From: Leucogyrophana mollusca
Taxonomy: Eukaryota; Basidiomycota; Agaricomycetes; Boletales
Length of the DNA: 64,000 nucleotides
Reading direction: 5' to 3'
NCBI GenBank assembly: GCA_021014945.1
Contig: MU266404.1
Location: 47,807-111,806 of the forward strand
Shown: positions 11,509 to 23,691 of the stretch, piece by piece
Layout of the letters: each line of letters starts with the position of its first letter
Position numbering within the stretch: the first letter of the stretch is position 1
The notes under the pieces: model-generated
Databases searched by the model: none
The model's input: only the letters and a program-made list of their open reading frames with translations
Told to the model about the DNA's origin: nothing
Position numbers and translations under genes: made by a program

Positions 11509-12832
11509 ATCCAAACATAAAGCTACGTGGAAGGTTCAAAATGACAGTCAAACTACTCGATTCCTACGGGACCAAAATACAACCACCTAGCTCTGGCTAT
11601 GAACACAGACCAGACTATGTACGTATGTGGGACAAGAATGGTGTACTCGTAAACAGGCACCGATTAACAAACACCCAAGATTATGCGGCTTTTCTGGGCA
11701 TCTCTCCAGCTTCGGTTATTCAGACCCATCGAGCCATCGAAGTGGTGCACTGCGTCACCCTGGCTATCTCCGGAACAACTTGAACTTGACTTCAAAGTTC
11801 CAATCTGAGCCAGTGAGCGGTGAAATGACGAGGAACGGTGAGACAACGAATGCATTGATGGGAACGTTTATAGATATTTTGGCGATCCGAAGATATAAGC
11901 TTCTGGCTGAACACATCAGGAAACGGGCGGTTTATGGATGAAGATGCCTAGTTCTGTCAACACAACATCTCGACTTCAATTCAGTGGAGTGCGCTGAGTT
12001 TTACGATGTGGACGCATGTGCTACAGGCGCCGGAGAGCGTTCACACCCCTCGATTTTTGACCCACATGGCGGGAAGTGGTACGACTTCAGTTGCTGTTTC
12101 TAGTTGCTGTTTTCTGATCGACTGCTAGGGATCTACAAATACTTACCGTAGAAACGGTGCTCGTGAGCTTCATCTGTCTGTAGATGCGCAGTTTCTCCGC
12201 ACCCCTGCTACCGCCTTCCCGGAGGTCAGGTGTCGGACCGGCGGTGTAACTTACCGCCAGTGACATGTCAAGCAGGTTATCGCGAAGCCATCCAGTAGGC
12301 TAAAGCCTATGCGAACATGTCGTAAACTTGTCATGGGTGTGTATTTGGGTTTTCTCTCAATGATTGCGACTAATTCCAAGATACTTATTGGGCCGTTTTA
12401 TAATCAGATCCGAGCGACAGGCCTGTAGACTCTGTTACGTTGGGCGAATGGCCTGTTAACAGTCGAGATGGCGAGCGGGCGCCATGCTGAAAATGTAATA
12501 TTGACAGGGGTTCTTCGGTACGTGTCTCTCATCGAAGTATACTCCCTTGGTGGACCTTCGCTGCTGCACACACTCGTATAATTTTATGGGGGTCAGTAAA
12601 TGATCTTGCTGGTTGATTCCAGCCATTGTAACTCGTCCTCCACTCCCACCATTCGGACCGCAAGACTTGGGACTCTATATTCAACCAGTACCGATACATG
12701 GGTAATAAGTACGCTATACATGTAAATTATCTACTCAATACAGTTTTTTTTTCGTACGATGACGAAACTCTATGCAGATTTTAGACGCGATGTGCCTTGC
12801 CATGTCCACTCCCCTGGGGTCGCAAGCTGGTA
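11509..12832. other. Intergenic, possible remains of the preceding gene
   Basis: The first 430 bases hold short plus-strand frames that look coding but cannot be joined to the preceding ORF without a 35-base intron, which is shorter than any other intron here. From about 11950 to 12830 I see no gene, only AT/GC-neutral sequence with scattered short frames. Confidence 0.4.
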
Positions 12833-13751
12833 TTACATCTTGGACATCACGGGTTGCATTTTGTTCAAGTAGGCGGACGCAACTACTCCGCCGGTTTGCT
12901 TATTGATGACCTGTATCAATGTCGAGATCAGCTGGATTAGTCGCACAAACACCCAAGCAATCGACTAACCTCGCATCGTGCACTCATGATTCGTCCGCCC
13001 ATCGCTATTGATGTGCTAACGATTCGGAGACATGAACCACTGAGCGATGAATTGGTAAGTAGCGCAGAATGGCAACCGTAAGACGATCTTACCGAGGTGC
13101 GGGGGAGTGGAATAATATGTTCATGGCTTGAGTAACGCCGACTCCATTGATATTTTGGATGAGCCCAAGGGCCACCAAAGGTGTGCTACAGCAGCTGCAA
13201 CTAAGTTTAGCAATCGCGTTCTTGAGCCTATGATTCCCACTAACTTATCGATGAGAAACGCCAGACATCCGCCATGAAGCATTCCGGCTCCATTTAACAT
13301 GCCTATAATGACGAGGGTCACTGTCAGCGCAGTCCACAATCCCAGCGAATTGTAGCGTACTTTTTGACACAATTACCTCCGCGATTGTTGTCGCCTCCAT
13401 CCGACCTTGCTTATCCTCACCCTCCCTTGCGCTGATATCAAGAAACTTGACAGCCTTGGCAACAGAGTGGCCGAAGCAGTGCTCATCTCCGGCACCGTAC
13501 GCGATGAATGTGTTTAATATGAGTTGTTTAACGTAGGGCGACACATTCCCTTTGATTTGAGAAGCATCGCCGTAGTTCGAAAGAGACGCAGGGTCCACCC
13601 AAGCGCTTGAGCGTGATGATGAGAATGATGAGCGCTCTACGTCGTAGGTATTCGTTGCAGATGACGATGACGATGAAGGTGAGCGAGTATAGGACTCATA
13701 GGCAGGAGAAGCTGCGCTAGCATATAGAGGTGAAGCGGCTCTCGATGACAT
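12833..13751 (-). CDS. Hotdog-fold thioesterase (4HBT/PaaI-like)
   Basis: The reverse strand starts at the ATG at 13749-13751 with a Ser/Ala-rich N-terminus of about 60 residues. It continues with FGHSVAKAVKFLDI and, after an intron, MLNGAGMLHGGCLAFLIDK, which matches the N-x(2)-G-x-lHGG-x(2)-a-x-liD helix motif of acyl-CoA thioesterases of the 4HBT superfamily. Later exons give STPLVALG, SIAMGGRIMSARCE and VINKQTGGVVASAYLNK, the expected beta-strand region, ending MQPVMSKM at a TAA (12833-12835). Family members hydrolyse acyl-CoA thioesters. The long disordered N-terminus is unusual but reads as part of the first exon. Introns at about 13375, 13245, 13090 and 12965. Confidence 0.78.
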
Positions 13752-16133
13752 GGTAAATCGTTAGGGGGGATTGTTCGATACATGATCCATGAAAGAGCTC
13801 AATATTTATTCACTACCCTGTCCGCATGAGGTCTTCCGCTTGGCTAAATTTGTATAGGATTTTCCTGCGTGATATTCAGAAGGGTCCTGAGTGGAATTCG
13901 TGATGCGGCGGCTTTGCGTTCGAGTGTCCGCATCCAACTTGAACAGAAGAAGCCCATGTGTGGAAAGGTGCCAGTACACGTGGCTCCCGAAACGACCCTA
14001 GTCGAACAGGGGCCCGCACAGTCGACTTTGCCCACGAGGGATGTCATAAAGCCCTTGCGGATCCAGCCAAGTTCGAAAAGGAGAAACCTTTTTGAGTACG
14101 TATATGACACGCACAAGTAAGTCCGTTTGTCACGACACCGATTAGTTGTGTCAAGCGCCACAGAGCAACGAGAGAAGCAATCGGGTCCAGGCGATCTTAT
14201 GTGAGAAGCTCGAGAGATATGCCCCACCAAAAGTGAGAACTGGAAGCCGTTTTGAAAACACCGCTCAATGATCCCGACCGCGTGCCCTGCGTTGGCGCTG
14301 AACGCTCGCTTTGGTTTCGAGGGATCTGCCGAAGTGTTCCCAAGGTGGCCACGTCGAGGGCGAGCGACCACGATTCTTGTGAAACCGGCGGATCTGCTTG
14401 ATGATAGAATTCTGTGCACTCCAGTCCAGCATTGAGGGAAAAATTGGGTGCAATTTTCCCAAGGCCTGGAAAAGACACGAGGAAATCTCCCACGCCATAC
14501 TGCATTAAAGGGAGCGACTCGTGGATTATGCTTTACGAAAAGGGTGCGGATCAGTCTGCTGTGCAACGCAACTCAGCAATGGCGTCGCCTCATGGAGAAC
14601 GAGCGGCACATACTTGACATCAGTTCACAGGAAGATCGGAGTTCCTGGATGAAAAGGTCAACTACGATATTCTCCCAAGGGATATCGTGGCAGCGCGCAA
14701 ATAGTTCACGATGCTGGCATGATGCAAGATGAACTTCCGTATCCGCGAAGCTGCAATGCGCCAACGACTATGAATAGAATAGACGTTGCTTTAGCGAACA
14801 TAAGCTTGACCTGTAGACGCGCTGAGAATGAAAACAAGGATGAGGCTAAGAGTATTCACCAACGAAAATTTGATTCATCACCTGTGGAAGCCGATGGCTA
14901 CAACGTCGTCGGTGGGATGGCAGTGACTGCTGGATCAGATCGTTCATATGAGATGAATTCGAGAGCAGAGTTTCAAAGCAAGTGAATCCTCGACCGAGGC
15001 GAGATTGACGGAGAAACCATGCAAGGCTGAGAAAAGATAAGATACAACTAGAGGCGTTGGTCTTACCACAGGCCCTTCGAACGCGTCACCAAGTATAGAC
15101 CAGCCGATTCGGCTCAAGAAGGGAGACCATGATTGGATTCACCGCCGCTGTGTTGCAGATAGCAAAAAGGAATCACGGGAGCGCGGGCTCCGATGTCAAG
15201 AGTACGAGGAAACGGACGTCCGGGCATCTCACGAGTTAATCGCCGGCAATATCAGACCTTCTATAAATAACTCGCCAACACAGTAGGACGTTAGTTATTC
15301 TGGCTCGCTCACCATGTGCTTTGAATAGCATAGACCAAGATAGTGAGAGAACTGAGGTTGGGGCTGGGGACAAGGATGGTGAATCCGGAGGGACCATGGC
15401 CCGGTTTGAATTGACCAGGAAGATAAAGGTTCAATAAGACCTCGGTGCTGTGGGACGCGCGGAGCTGACCGTGCTGAGGTGATTTGTCCACGGACCGTGA
15501 TGCAACGTAAACCTGAAGGTGGCACCACCCACGCAAAAGCGGCATGGAGGCTAGGGGTTCTCCCGATCAGTTATCAACGCTGTTATCCGATGCCAACTGC
15601 TCACATGAGAAGCGACTTTGGCCGCCATCGGTAGGCTAAAAGGTAAGGTAGTGTATTTGTTGTTGTGTCAATAACGTCGCGGTCGGGGTGAATCCAAGGT
15701 CCCATGCGACAAACGAAATAACGGGTTTTCCAGAATCCTGATATCGCTACGTGGATATATGCGAAGTCATGCTGCAAAGTAGGCGTCCCATAACACTCCC
15801 CATTAGTGAATAGGTGGGACAGTCAATAGCGATAACTCGGTGATGACCGTGATGGGTACGCTGAGCACACCAGAAGCGGTCCAGTCCGTGCCGCGGATGT
15901 AAAGGGGAATGTCGTTGCACAACCATCTCGAAGTTGCGCATCCAGCGGACCGCGGGTTGCACCGTTTCACCACGAATTCCCGCGACAGCGGAGGAAAGGT
16001 TCGCATCGAAATGCCTCTATTCAAAAACGGTATGTTGAAGACGCTTACCACTTTCTTATATCCTCCTGGGATTTGACAAATTGACACTGGCAAAGTGGTG
16101 GATGAGCTATCTTATACGCACCATGCATACATG
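13752..16133. pseudogene. Decayed coding remnants, no intact gene
   Basis: Several plus-strand fragments look protein-coding but cannot be joined. One at 13900-14120 ends SSKRRNLFEYVYDTH at a good GT donor. One near 14640-14700 reads FLDEKVNYDILPRDIVAARK and then hits a stop. One at 14719-14985 ends in an acidic/Ser-rich tail. A 240-codon minus-strand frame at 13844-14566 overlaps them but is Cys/Arg-rich and motif-free. I read the first 1.2 kb as a degraded gene of unknown family. From about 15000 to 16133 nothing is supported. Confidence 0.3.
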
Positions 16134-16167
16134 GTGAGATGACCGAGCGGTCTAAGGCGCTGGGCTG
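16134..16167 (+). pseudogene. Truncated tRNA (5' half, tRNA-Leu-like)
   Basis: The sequence has the acceptor strand, D-arm and A-box of a class II tRNA, with the GACCGAGCGGTCTAAGGCG core typical of fungal tRNA-Leu, up to the start of the anticodon stem. The anticodon loop, variable arm and T-arm do not follow: no GTTC-type B-box occurs in the next 100 bases and the stem cannot close. It is therefore a 5' fragment, not a functional tRNA gene. Confidence 0.5.
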
Positions 16168-16342
16168 GGGGTGAGGTATCATGCAATTGCGGCTTAACAA
16201 TTAGGTAATATATTTTAGCTAAGGTCCAATCATCGAAATAATTGTGCAACCAGCCGACGCGCGTTCATCAGCTCGACGCGTACGCAAACAGAACTTTGCA
16301 TACCAGTACTGTCCTTTACACTCTCGTTCTTATCCTCAAGTC

Positions 16343-17098
16343 ATGGAGACTTCGTTTGCGCTCACGGGAAAAGGATATGTGATTGTTGCAGCCGACACGA
16401 CAGCTGCACGGTCCATCGTAAAGATGAAAGTTGACGAGGATAAAATCAAGGAGCTTAGCTCCCATCTGCTCATGGCATACTCTGGGGAACCAGGCAGGTT
16501 TCATTCGATCAAGTTTCGAAAGAAGCTACCTTCTGACTGCCAATTCATTCAGGGGATACTGTCCAGTTCGCGGAATACGTTGAAAGGAACATACGTCTCT
16601 ACCAAATCCGCAACCTCTACCCTCTACGTCCTTCCGCTGCCGCATCATGGGTTCGCCGATCGCTAGCAGAGTCACTTCGGTCACGCAATTCCTACACTGT
16701 CAGCCTCCTTCTGGGAGGCTACGATTTGGCTACACACACACCGAATTTGTACTGGATCGACTATCTGGGGACATCAGTGGAGGTTCCTTTCGCTGCCCAT
16801 GGTTATGGCAGCTATTTCGCATTGAGTTTGCTTGATCGGTATGTGTATTATCTCTCTTTGTGTTCGTGGCGTTGCAAACCAAAGGCCACTTTTTTGGGTC
16901 ATCTTGGGCTGCTTTGACCTTGTGACTGACAAACCCCTCGCTGCTCATAGATATCACGACCCTGAGGCTTCGTTAGAAGAAGGCCTGGCGACCCTAAAGC
17001 GCTGCATAGATGAAGTATCGAAGCGGTTGGTTGTCAGCCCCGGGAAGTACAAAGTCAAGATCGTGGACAAGGACGGGGTGCGAGAAGTTGAACTATAG
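16343..17098 (+). CDS. PRE1: 20S proteasome subunit beta-4 (PRE1 type)
   Basis: Exons 16343-16493, 16553-16838 and 16951-17098 give 194 residues, close to yeast Pre1 (198). Diagnostic stretches are the METSFALTGKGYVIVAAD start, then LSSHLLMAYSGEPGDTVQFA, LLLGGYDL, WIDYLGTSVEVPFAAHGYG and KVKIVDKDGVREVEL. Beta-4 is a non-catalytic beta-ring subunit of the 20S core: no propeptide and no catalytic Thr1, as seen here. To keep the conserved GEPGDTVQ in frame the first intron must run from GC at 16494 to AG at 16552, a GC-AG intron. The nearby GT at 16498 would shift the frame. It is convergent with the F-box gene downstream. Confidence 0.93.
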
Positions 17099-17271
17099 TG
17101 TAAGGTTCGCAAGCAGACATGTCCTGTTAGTGTATCATCTTTGTCGAATCGACATGTTGCAAAAACATTCACGACAGGAGAGGTCTAGCAAGGCGTAAAG
17201 AGTGATTATGGGGACAGAACGAGAACCGGAGAAGACAAGCCCGAACAATCCAAGATACCGTCAGACCAACT

Positions 17272-18354
17272 TTAAAAGAGGAAGGCGCTTCCTTCGACGC
17301 GATCCCCACCCATGATCCTCTCCGTCTTCTTTTCACAGGATACCACTCTCCTTATACGAGCTATAGCATGACCGCCGTCTACAGGGCCGGAGAAGATAAG
17401 AGCGACGGCCCTCTCTATGTCGGATCTCCGTATCCTCGGACCCCATATACTCCCTCCGTAAGCATCCACGAGTCGAACTCTCTCCAAATTCATCATACCG
17501 TTACCGCAAAAGATAGCGGCAACCGACTGAGGAGCCAAGAACGTTGCTTGCCCGATGTACAACGTCTGCAAGCTGGGGATAACAGGGAGAAGGGGGAGGA
17601 CAGATAGGTCAACATCGGGGAAGGCGATATTCGTAACCTTAATATGTCGGATGTTTGACCAAGACCCGAAGGCTTGGAATAAACGAGACGCAACAGGTGC
17701 AACGATCTTCAAGTCGTAACAATATTCAGCGTGTTTTTCACTTTCGCTGGAGGTATGGTGGGCAAACACATACAGCTGTGGAGAAATGGTGTTCTGGGTC
17801 CGGCCCAGACCAAGTAAATGTTCTTGGGCTACATACACACGAGGGCGTAACAGTCATAAGCACCACACGCAAGATAATCTGGTTGCCTTGCTCGCTCACT
17901 TGATAAAAGACAATGCTTCTTGGATGAACTGGAGACTGGTGTCTTGAGCGTACGAATGCAGTCGTAAGCAGAACGCATCCAGGGAGATTATTTCGAGTCC
18001 ATGGCTGTCAAGATTGGTTCGGCAACGAAGTTCGAGCAACGCATCCCGCAAGTACTGAAAGGTACGGAAGTCGGCATTTCTACCAGCAAGATCCACCGTC
18101 ACGGAACGAGGGGCTAAGCTCAGAGGTCGCACTTGCGCTTGTGAGAATAACCTCAGCTGAGCGGAAGAATGGAAGCAGAGATCGAGGAAGAGACTGGGTT
18201 GGCCAACTTGATAGAAGCCTTTGCAGACACGAAGGATATTACTGGGAATGGGCTCATCCAGTAGGGAAAAATAAAGGATATCCGACAGGATTTCGATGGG
18301 GAGGTTGGATAGAGTCATCATGGAGGGCCGATGCAGGTCGGCCCCGATTCCCAT
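17272..18354 (-). CDS. F-box-like protein with a fungal leucine-rich tail
   Basis: The first exon carries LSNLPIEILSDILYFSLLDE followed by NILRVCKGFYQVGQPSLF, the helix layout of an F-box (LPxEIL...VCK). The ATG at 18352-18354 is the first Met ahead of it. The second exon (after an intron near 17835-17895) gives about 180 residues with LRR-like strands such as IRHIKVTNIAFPDVDLS and LQTLYIGQATF, ending near 17272. F-box proteins link substrates to SCF ubiquitin ligases. Such F-box plus variable LRR-like proteins form a large family in mushrooms, so the target is unknown. The exact splice at about 17835-17900 does not resolve cleanly in phase. Confidence 0.68.
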
Positions 18355-18673
18355 GGTGTCGGGCTCAATGCAAGCTAGATTTGTATCCCATATACTGTCC
18401 AAGTGTTACCCGGGCTCTACTAGTACGTATCGTTCAACGTCGCCTGCTCAATTCGAGGGCTGCACTATCAGACGATGCCGGATGACAGGTCTTCCTCCCT
18501 ACCAAAGCAACATAAAATACTCAGAGCCTCAGACTACAAGCTGAACCAAACAGCAAGAAGAATAGCAAATATCGTTGGTCTGCGTGCGGTGCGCGGGAGG
18601 TCTTTCTTTCGATCAGTCGCTGTCCACTTCGATCTACCATGTGGTCAGAGTGGCTACACGAGGGGAGCAAACG

Positions 18674-21527
18674 TTAACTTACGGTATCTACCATCTTACC
18701 CCGAGCTCGGGATGCGGCAGCCCTGGTGGATGTTCGACCAGACGGAGCGAACGTTAGTGTTCCTTGAGTCCCGGGTTTTGACTTTGAAGCCGCGGCTTTT
18801 TTAGCAGGAGCCTTCTTCGCGGCAGTGGTTGGTTGACTGTCGAGGAGTCGTTAACGGTGAGATAAGCGGATGCGTAGTAGGGCCTGCCTTAGTACAGCGG
18901 CCCGATTCGTTCTTTTTGCGGGCTTGGGAGCTTCTTCCTCTTCGTCGTCGTCATCCAGCTCTATTACCTCTTCATCTGATTCGCTCTGCATTCATCCCGT
19001 GAGTTGAGATGAGCACTCGTGGGATCTAGGATTTTGTACTTACAACAACCGCTTTCTTTCCGCGGCCTTTGGCAGGCGGCTTCTTCGCAGGGGCCTTGGC
19101 AGTCGTGGCTTTTTTCGCTGGGGCTTTCTTCTTTGGCGGAGCCGGGTCGGATTGCTCTTCCGCAAAGTCTGAACCGCCACCGTCAACGTCCATCATCATA
19201 GAGTCGACAGAAGCGGCATCAGATTCATCGCCTTTGGCCTTCTGCTTGCCCTGATTGCTCCATGAGTACCAATAAAAGTCATACCGCGCTGCTAAGCTAC
19301 CTTCGCTTTGGCCGACTTCCCTGATTTGATTTTTTCGGCATACTCCTGGTCATGCTGCTCTTTGAGCTTGACCAGCTGTCAAGTCGCCTTATAAGAGCTG
19401 CCGAAGCCAAACTCGGAGACTGGGACATACCACATCGTCAAGTTCGCCTTCATCCACTTCTCCGTTTGCCTGGACACCCTTCATTAGAGCCCGCAGTGCG
19501 GTAGAGACGTGCCTGACAGACATTGCCTAATCCGCGCGAAAAACAGGGACACCAGAAACAACTCACGATTGTATCGCATGTGGATCGTCCTTCTCCACGA
19601 ACATCTGTATCGCATCTGACATACCAGCCTCACCCAGGAGCTGCAGTTCTTGCGCGGACAGATATTCTCGGACAAGCGTCTCTACGCGTACTTTCGAGAG
19701 TTTCTCTGAAATACTGAGGTCTGGATCATCAATGCTCAGCTCGGGTTGATCGATGGTGACTTTGGCACCACGGGAAGCAGCCTTCTTGGAGCGGTGAAAG
19801 ACAAGGACGTCTCGCGGGTTGGCGATACGCCCCTGGAATTCCTGGCCGAAGCGAATAGGATTCGACATTTCGCTGACGCCAGTGGTGTCGACCTAGCGGA
19901 GGTCAAGAGGTGAAAGAATGGCTCTATGCATCATATCCTTACCTTTAGGCGGATGAGGGGAAGCATGCGAGGGAGCTCTTCCTCCCCATCTTCGATTGCT
20001 TTAGCATTCCGCTCATCCCAAAGCTCGTTAGCCTTGTCTATTAGAGCAACGACCTATTTCCCATGAATTGATGGCTACACGGCGATCACAGAATGAAAGA
20101 CCTACTCTTGATTTCAGGAACTTTGAGACCGCAATTTGATCTCCGAGGTCAAATCCTTCCTCTTCGGCTGCCTCAGCGAGTATGACTTCCTCAAGTACAA
20201 AAGGTCGGACGGTGCGAAGCGGTATGGGCTGTAGCTCGAACTCCTTCCCTTGGATTTGCAAAAGCGCGACATGTCTGTATCGTTGATTAGCAACATGATG
20301 ATTATGAAAAAAGACTGACAAACTTTTCCATAGACTCCCCATCTGCAAGAGAAGTTGCTACCGACGAACCTGGCTGGGTGATATAGTAGGGCTTTCCAGC
20401 GACAGGCTCTGGCACTATTCGGCAGTCATGTTCGTGGCCCCAGACAACGAGGTTAACACTGTCGTCAAACATGCCCTCAGGAACGGACTCTTGGGGACCG
20501 TGTCTCACACTGCGGTATGAGTCGTGGCATAAGCAGAGATAATCAAACAGGGGCATGTGGCGCGTACCGATTTTGGTGCAGTAGAAGGATATTAAACCAG
20601 TCATCCTTGTTTCTGGGCATGTACATACGAACGCGGTTGCTCCTCAGTTCGAAATGCATCCTCTGATCTTTTACGTTACCAACACCATATAATCCAAGAT
20701 GAGTATCTCCTTTTCGCAGCAGAACAGGCCTTATCGCAATCCCGGTGTTCTGCGCATCTGCGTCGGAAAGGGGAAGATCGAACTTTCCCATATAGTTGAG
20801 AAGCCCAGAGACCGACAGGACGTCCAACGCGCACAAAGCTCCTTCCTAAGAGTATATGAAAGAAAGTATGTTGATCGTTTTGGGGGAAGGACGTACTGGA
20901 CCTGCACCCTGTGGGTCATCATGATTTCCGTGAATAGAGAAGACCGGTATGCCAACGTTGAGATTGGGGTCCTCATAGTTGACTGCAGGGAAGCTAGACA
21001 AACTGCATCAGCAAAGCAGACGGGCCCAGAGGCTTAACGCACTTGTAGCCGTCTGCTTTTCCCTCGTTGGGGTCACTGAGTAGTTCTACCTGGACCGGCT
21101 TGTCTCCCATAGTGTATTCGCGCAGAAGTGCGATCACTTGGTATAAACAGTCTCTTGAAGGTCGATTCTCGTGGAAAAGGTCACCTGCTAGCAGTATGAA
21201 ATCTACCTACGGTAGACCGCGTCAGTTGACGTTGACAAAGACTACAAGCTAAGTTGTGGAGCACGCATGAAATGTGACTTACATCTTTCTTCACCGCTAG
21301 CTGCAATATTTCTTTGAAGGTGTTAATGGAATCTTGTCCTCGAATAGGGTCTCTTTCCAAGTACCCGATGTGGTTATCCGTGGCAAGTAGTATTCGAATG
21401 GTATCGTCGGGATCTTTCAAACGGAAGGAAATCCTTCGACCTAAGCCTCCTAGGAGAAGCAAGAACACTCACAAGCATTACGAATAGTTGGTGGCGGAGG
21501 CGTTGGGTCGTTTTCCTGATCAGACAT
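18674..21527 (-). CDS. MRE11: MRE11 double-strand-break repair nuclease
   Basis: The reverse strand starts [13 protein letters not shown] (ATG 21525-21527). After an intron it reads [19 protein letters not shown], the first phosphoesterase motif. It continues with [17 protein letters not shown] (motif II), [14 protein letters not shown] (motif III) and [11 protein letters not shown] (the GHEH motif). These are the metal-binding motifs of Mre11. Further exons carry the capping and DNA-binding region. The C-terminal part is Lys/Ala-rich with acidic clusters, and the last exon has [20 protein letters not shown], a DNA-binding tail typical of fungal Mre11. Mre11 with Rad50 and Nbs1/Xrs2 resects broken DNA ends. 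The stop TAA is at 18674-18676. It is divergent from the transporter at 22004. Confidence 0.93.
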
Positions 21528-21955
21528 TCCTGCTCCCAGTCGAAAGGCGAGCAAGTGCAATAGTTGCGATTACACCGTTCTAGATAGAGAGGTATGGCCT
21601 TTTTACTCAACGCTGGAATGAGAATGTTTGTAATGATGTGGTCAAGAAGAGAGGGTACAAGCGCGACGCGACGCGTTCGATATCGTGTTACTTCTACAGT
21701 CTAAAAGAATCTCATTAGAGCCTGTACATTTGCATTGTTGGATTGCCGGGCTGTCAGTGTCTGTCGTACAGCCACACCGCGGGTGCATTTTGCATCAACT
21801 CTTCACTCAGCGGTGCAGTTGTCCTGTGAATTTTTCGAACGAACGCCCTTGCTCCCCAACGTCCAATTCATGAAATTAGCGCTATAACTGTGCAGGAAAA
21901 TACTCATACGCCCGCTAATATTCGAGTAAGTCATTGTTCGTGACTTCTCTGCGAC

Positions 21956-21963
21956 TATATATA
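21956..21963 (+). promoter_or_regulatory. TATA-like element of the GDP-sugar transporter gene
   Basis: TATATATA lies 41 bases before the ATG at 22004, in the 476 bp divergent region shared with MRE11. Position and sequence fit a TATA box; no start site can be seen directly. Confidence 0.4.
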
Positions 21964-22003
21964 CCTTGAATCTGGACAGTTTCATTCCCGACAAGATAGG
22001 AAG

Positions 22004-23413
22004 ATGTCACCACAACATGCTGCTCCCCGCGCACAGAACAACAGATTGCTTGTCGTGAGTTCATGGTGTTTCTTCTAAGCGAACTACGCCTGAAATTATG
22101 TCAGACCGGAACGGTTCTCTTCTACTTGGTAGCAGCGCTCGCGGTATGTCGTTCATTCAAAATGAGGTTCAACCTTTACTGACAGCGCTTCACGTAGATG
22201 GTCATGGCGTGCATATGTTTCGTTTAGATCTAGCCTCCAGCAAAACTGACGACGCTCTTAGCAACAAATGGGTCCTGACGAAGACCGATGCCCCACTATT
22301 TTTTCTTCTTAGTCAACTGGTAATCGCTGTGGTGCTGTTCCTTGCTTCCCATGCAGTAGGCCTCATCCAGGTCCCGCTGTATGTGGATGCGCAGCTGATC
22401 AAGGGTCTGGCACCCATGATAGGCCTAAACGTCGTTGGTCTCAGGTACAATCCTTGTTGCGTTAATAAGACTGCTCACCGCTTTCTAACGCACTGCCATT
22501 CACTACATCAGTTTCAGCAATTATACACTCAAATACGTCGACGCATCCGTATACCAAGTGGCTCGAGGGCTTATTCTGCCTTTCACCGTCGCAACATCAT
22601 ACATCTTCCTCCACGCCCGCCCCTCCCTCCGTATCCTCTTTTCATGTTCCATTGTCACACTAGGCTTCTTCGTTGGCGTCTTCTTAGACTCTGTACCCAT
22701 GTCCATAATCGGAATGAGCTTCGGCGTCGCTAGCTCAGCCATCACAGCTGTACACTCGGTTGTCATCAAGAAGAGTCTCGACGTTGTCAAAGGAAGTGCG
22801 ATGAACCTCTCGTGGTACACTAATTTGTTGAGTGCGATACTCATCATACCACTTGTGGTCATCGCGGGCGAGCTTCCCGCGGTCGCCGACTTATTTTACG
22901 GCGATGGCACTGCCCCGGCAGATGGTGAGATCTCATCCCTACAGACCTTCATCTGGGGGTCGGTGATCACTGTGAGTTCGGATCGATGGTTCCCGCTTAG
23001 TGTGATAGTGTTTGACCCCAACGAAATTTCTAGGGCGCTATTGGCTTCCTCATGAGCATTGCAAGCTTGCTATCCATAAAAGTTACCTCTCCGATTACGC
23101 ACATGGTCTCATCCGCTGTACGTGGCGTGGCCGGTTCACTGCTAGGGATGTGGTTGTTTGCTGAGGTCATTTCCGCGTGCGTCCTCCCGTTTTTCGGTGA
23201 ATAAACCTACCTCTGACCTCCGCTTTCCCATTCAGTGGACGTGCGTCATCCATAGCGATCATCCTGGGTGGATCTATCTACTACACCTGGGTGAAGCACG
23301 TAGAATCGCAAACACCGAAGTCCGGAGAGCGCGATGGCTCAAAGTACGAGCGGGTGCCATTAGAGGACATAGAAGCGGGGAAATCTATCCCTCCTAAAGC
23401 AGAGTCCGATTAG
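22004..23413 (+). CDS. GDP-fucose/GDP-sugar transporter-like (SLC35C/TPT family)
   Basis: Seven exons (22004-22054, 22105-22143, 22198-22208, 22262-22444, 22512-22971, 23034-23176, 23236-23413) give 354 residues. Key matches are FYLVAALAMVMANKWVL, TDAPLFFLLSQLVIAV, NVVGLSFSNYTLKYVDAS, YQVARGLILPFTV and SGRAS-like AGRASSIAIILGGSIYYTWV. These fit Golgi GDP-fucose transporters of the triose-phosphate translocator fold (about ten helices). Such proteins bring nucleotide sugars into the Golgi lumen for glycosylation. The third exon is only 11 nt (ATG GTC ATG GC), but it is needed to join the conserved ALA and NKWVL in frame. GDP-fucose is the likely substrate by sequence feel; GDP-mannose cannot be excluded. 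Confidence 0.82.
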
Positions 23414-23691
23414 ACAGACGCCTAGAGGTCGCCCTAGGTTCCGTTCAGAATCTTCAGATGCAATCGTGAAGATTGCTTTCAATTCCAGTACACTTACTCT
23501 CGGACCTTGGCTCATACATTCCTTGATACCCCTCGCTCATTTTTCGCAATTATCGTACAATAGCTAACAATGGAACGAGAGCCATGTATATATTCTGACA
23601 ATAATATCGCCCTCCATCGGACAAACCTGTTCTGATGTATAGATATCAAAGTCGGTAGTCAAGACACAGGCATCTGTGCCTGTCCCGTCGC

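Noticed and set aside
13844..14566. 240-codon minus-strand frame
   Set aside because: No motif, Cys/Arg-rich composition and overlap with plus-strand coding remnants; likely antisense chance frame.
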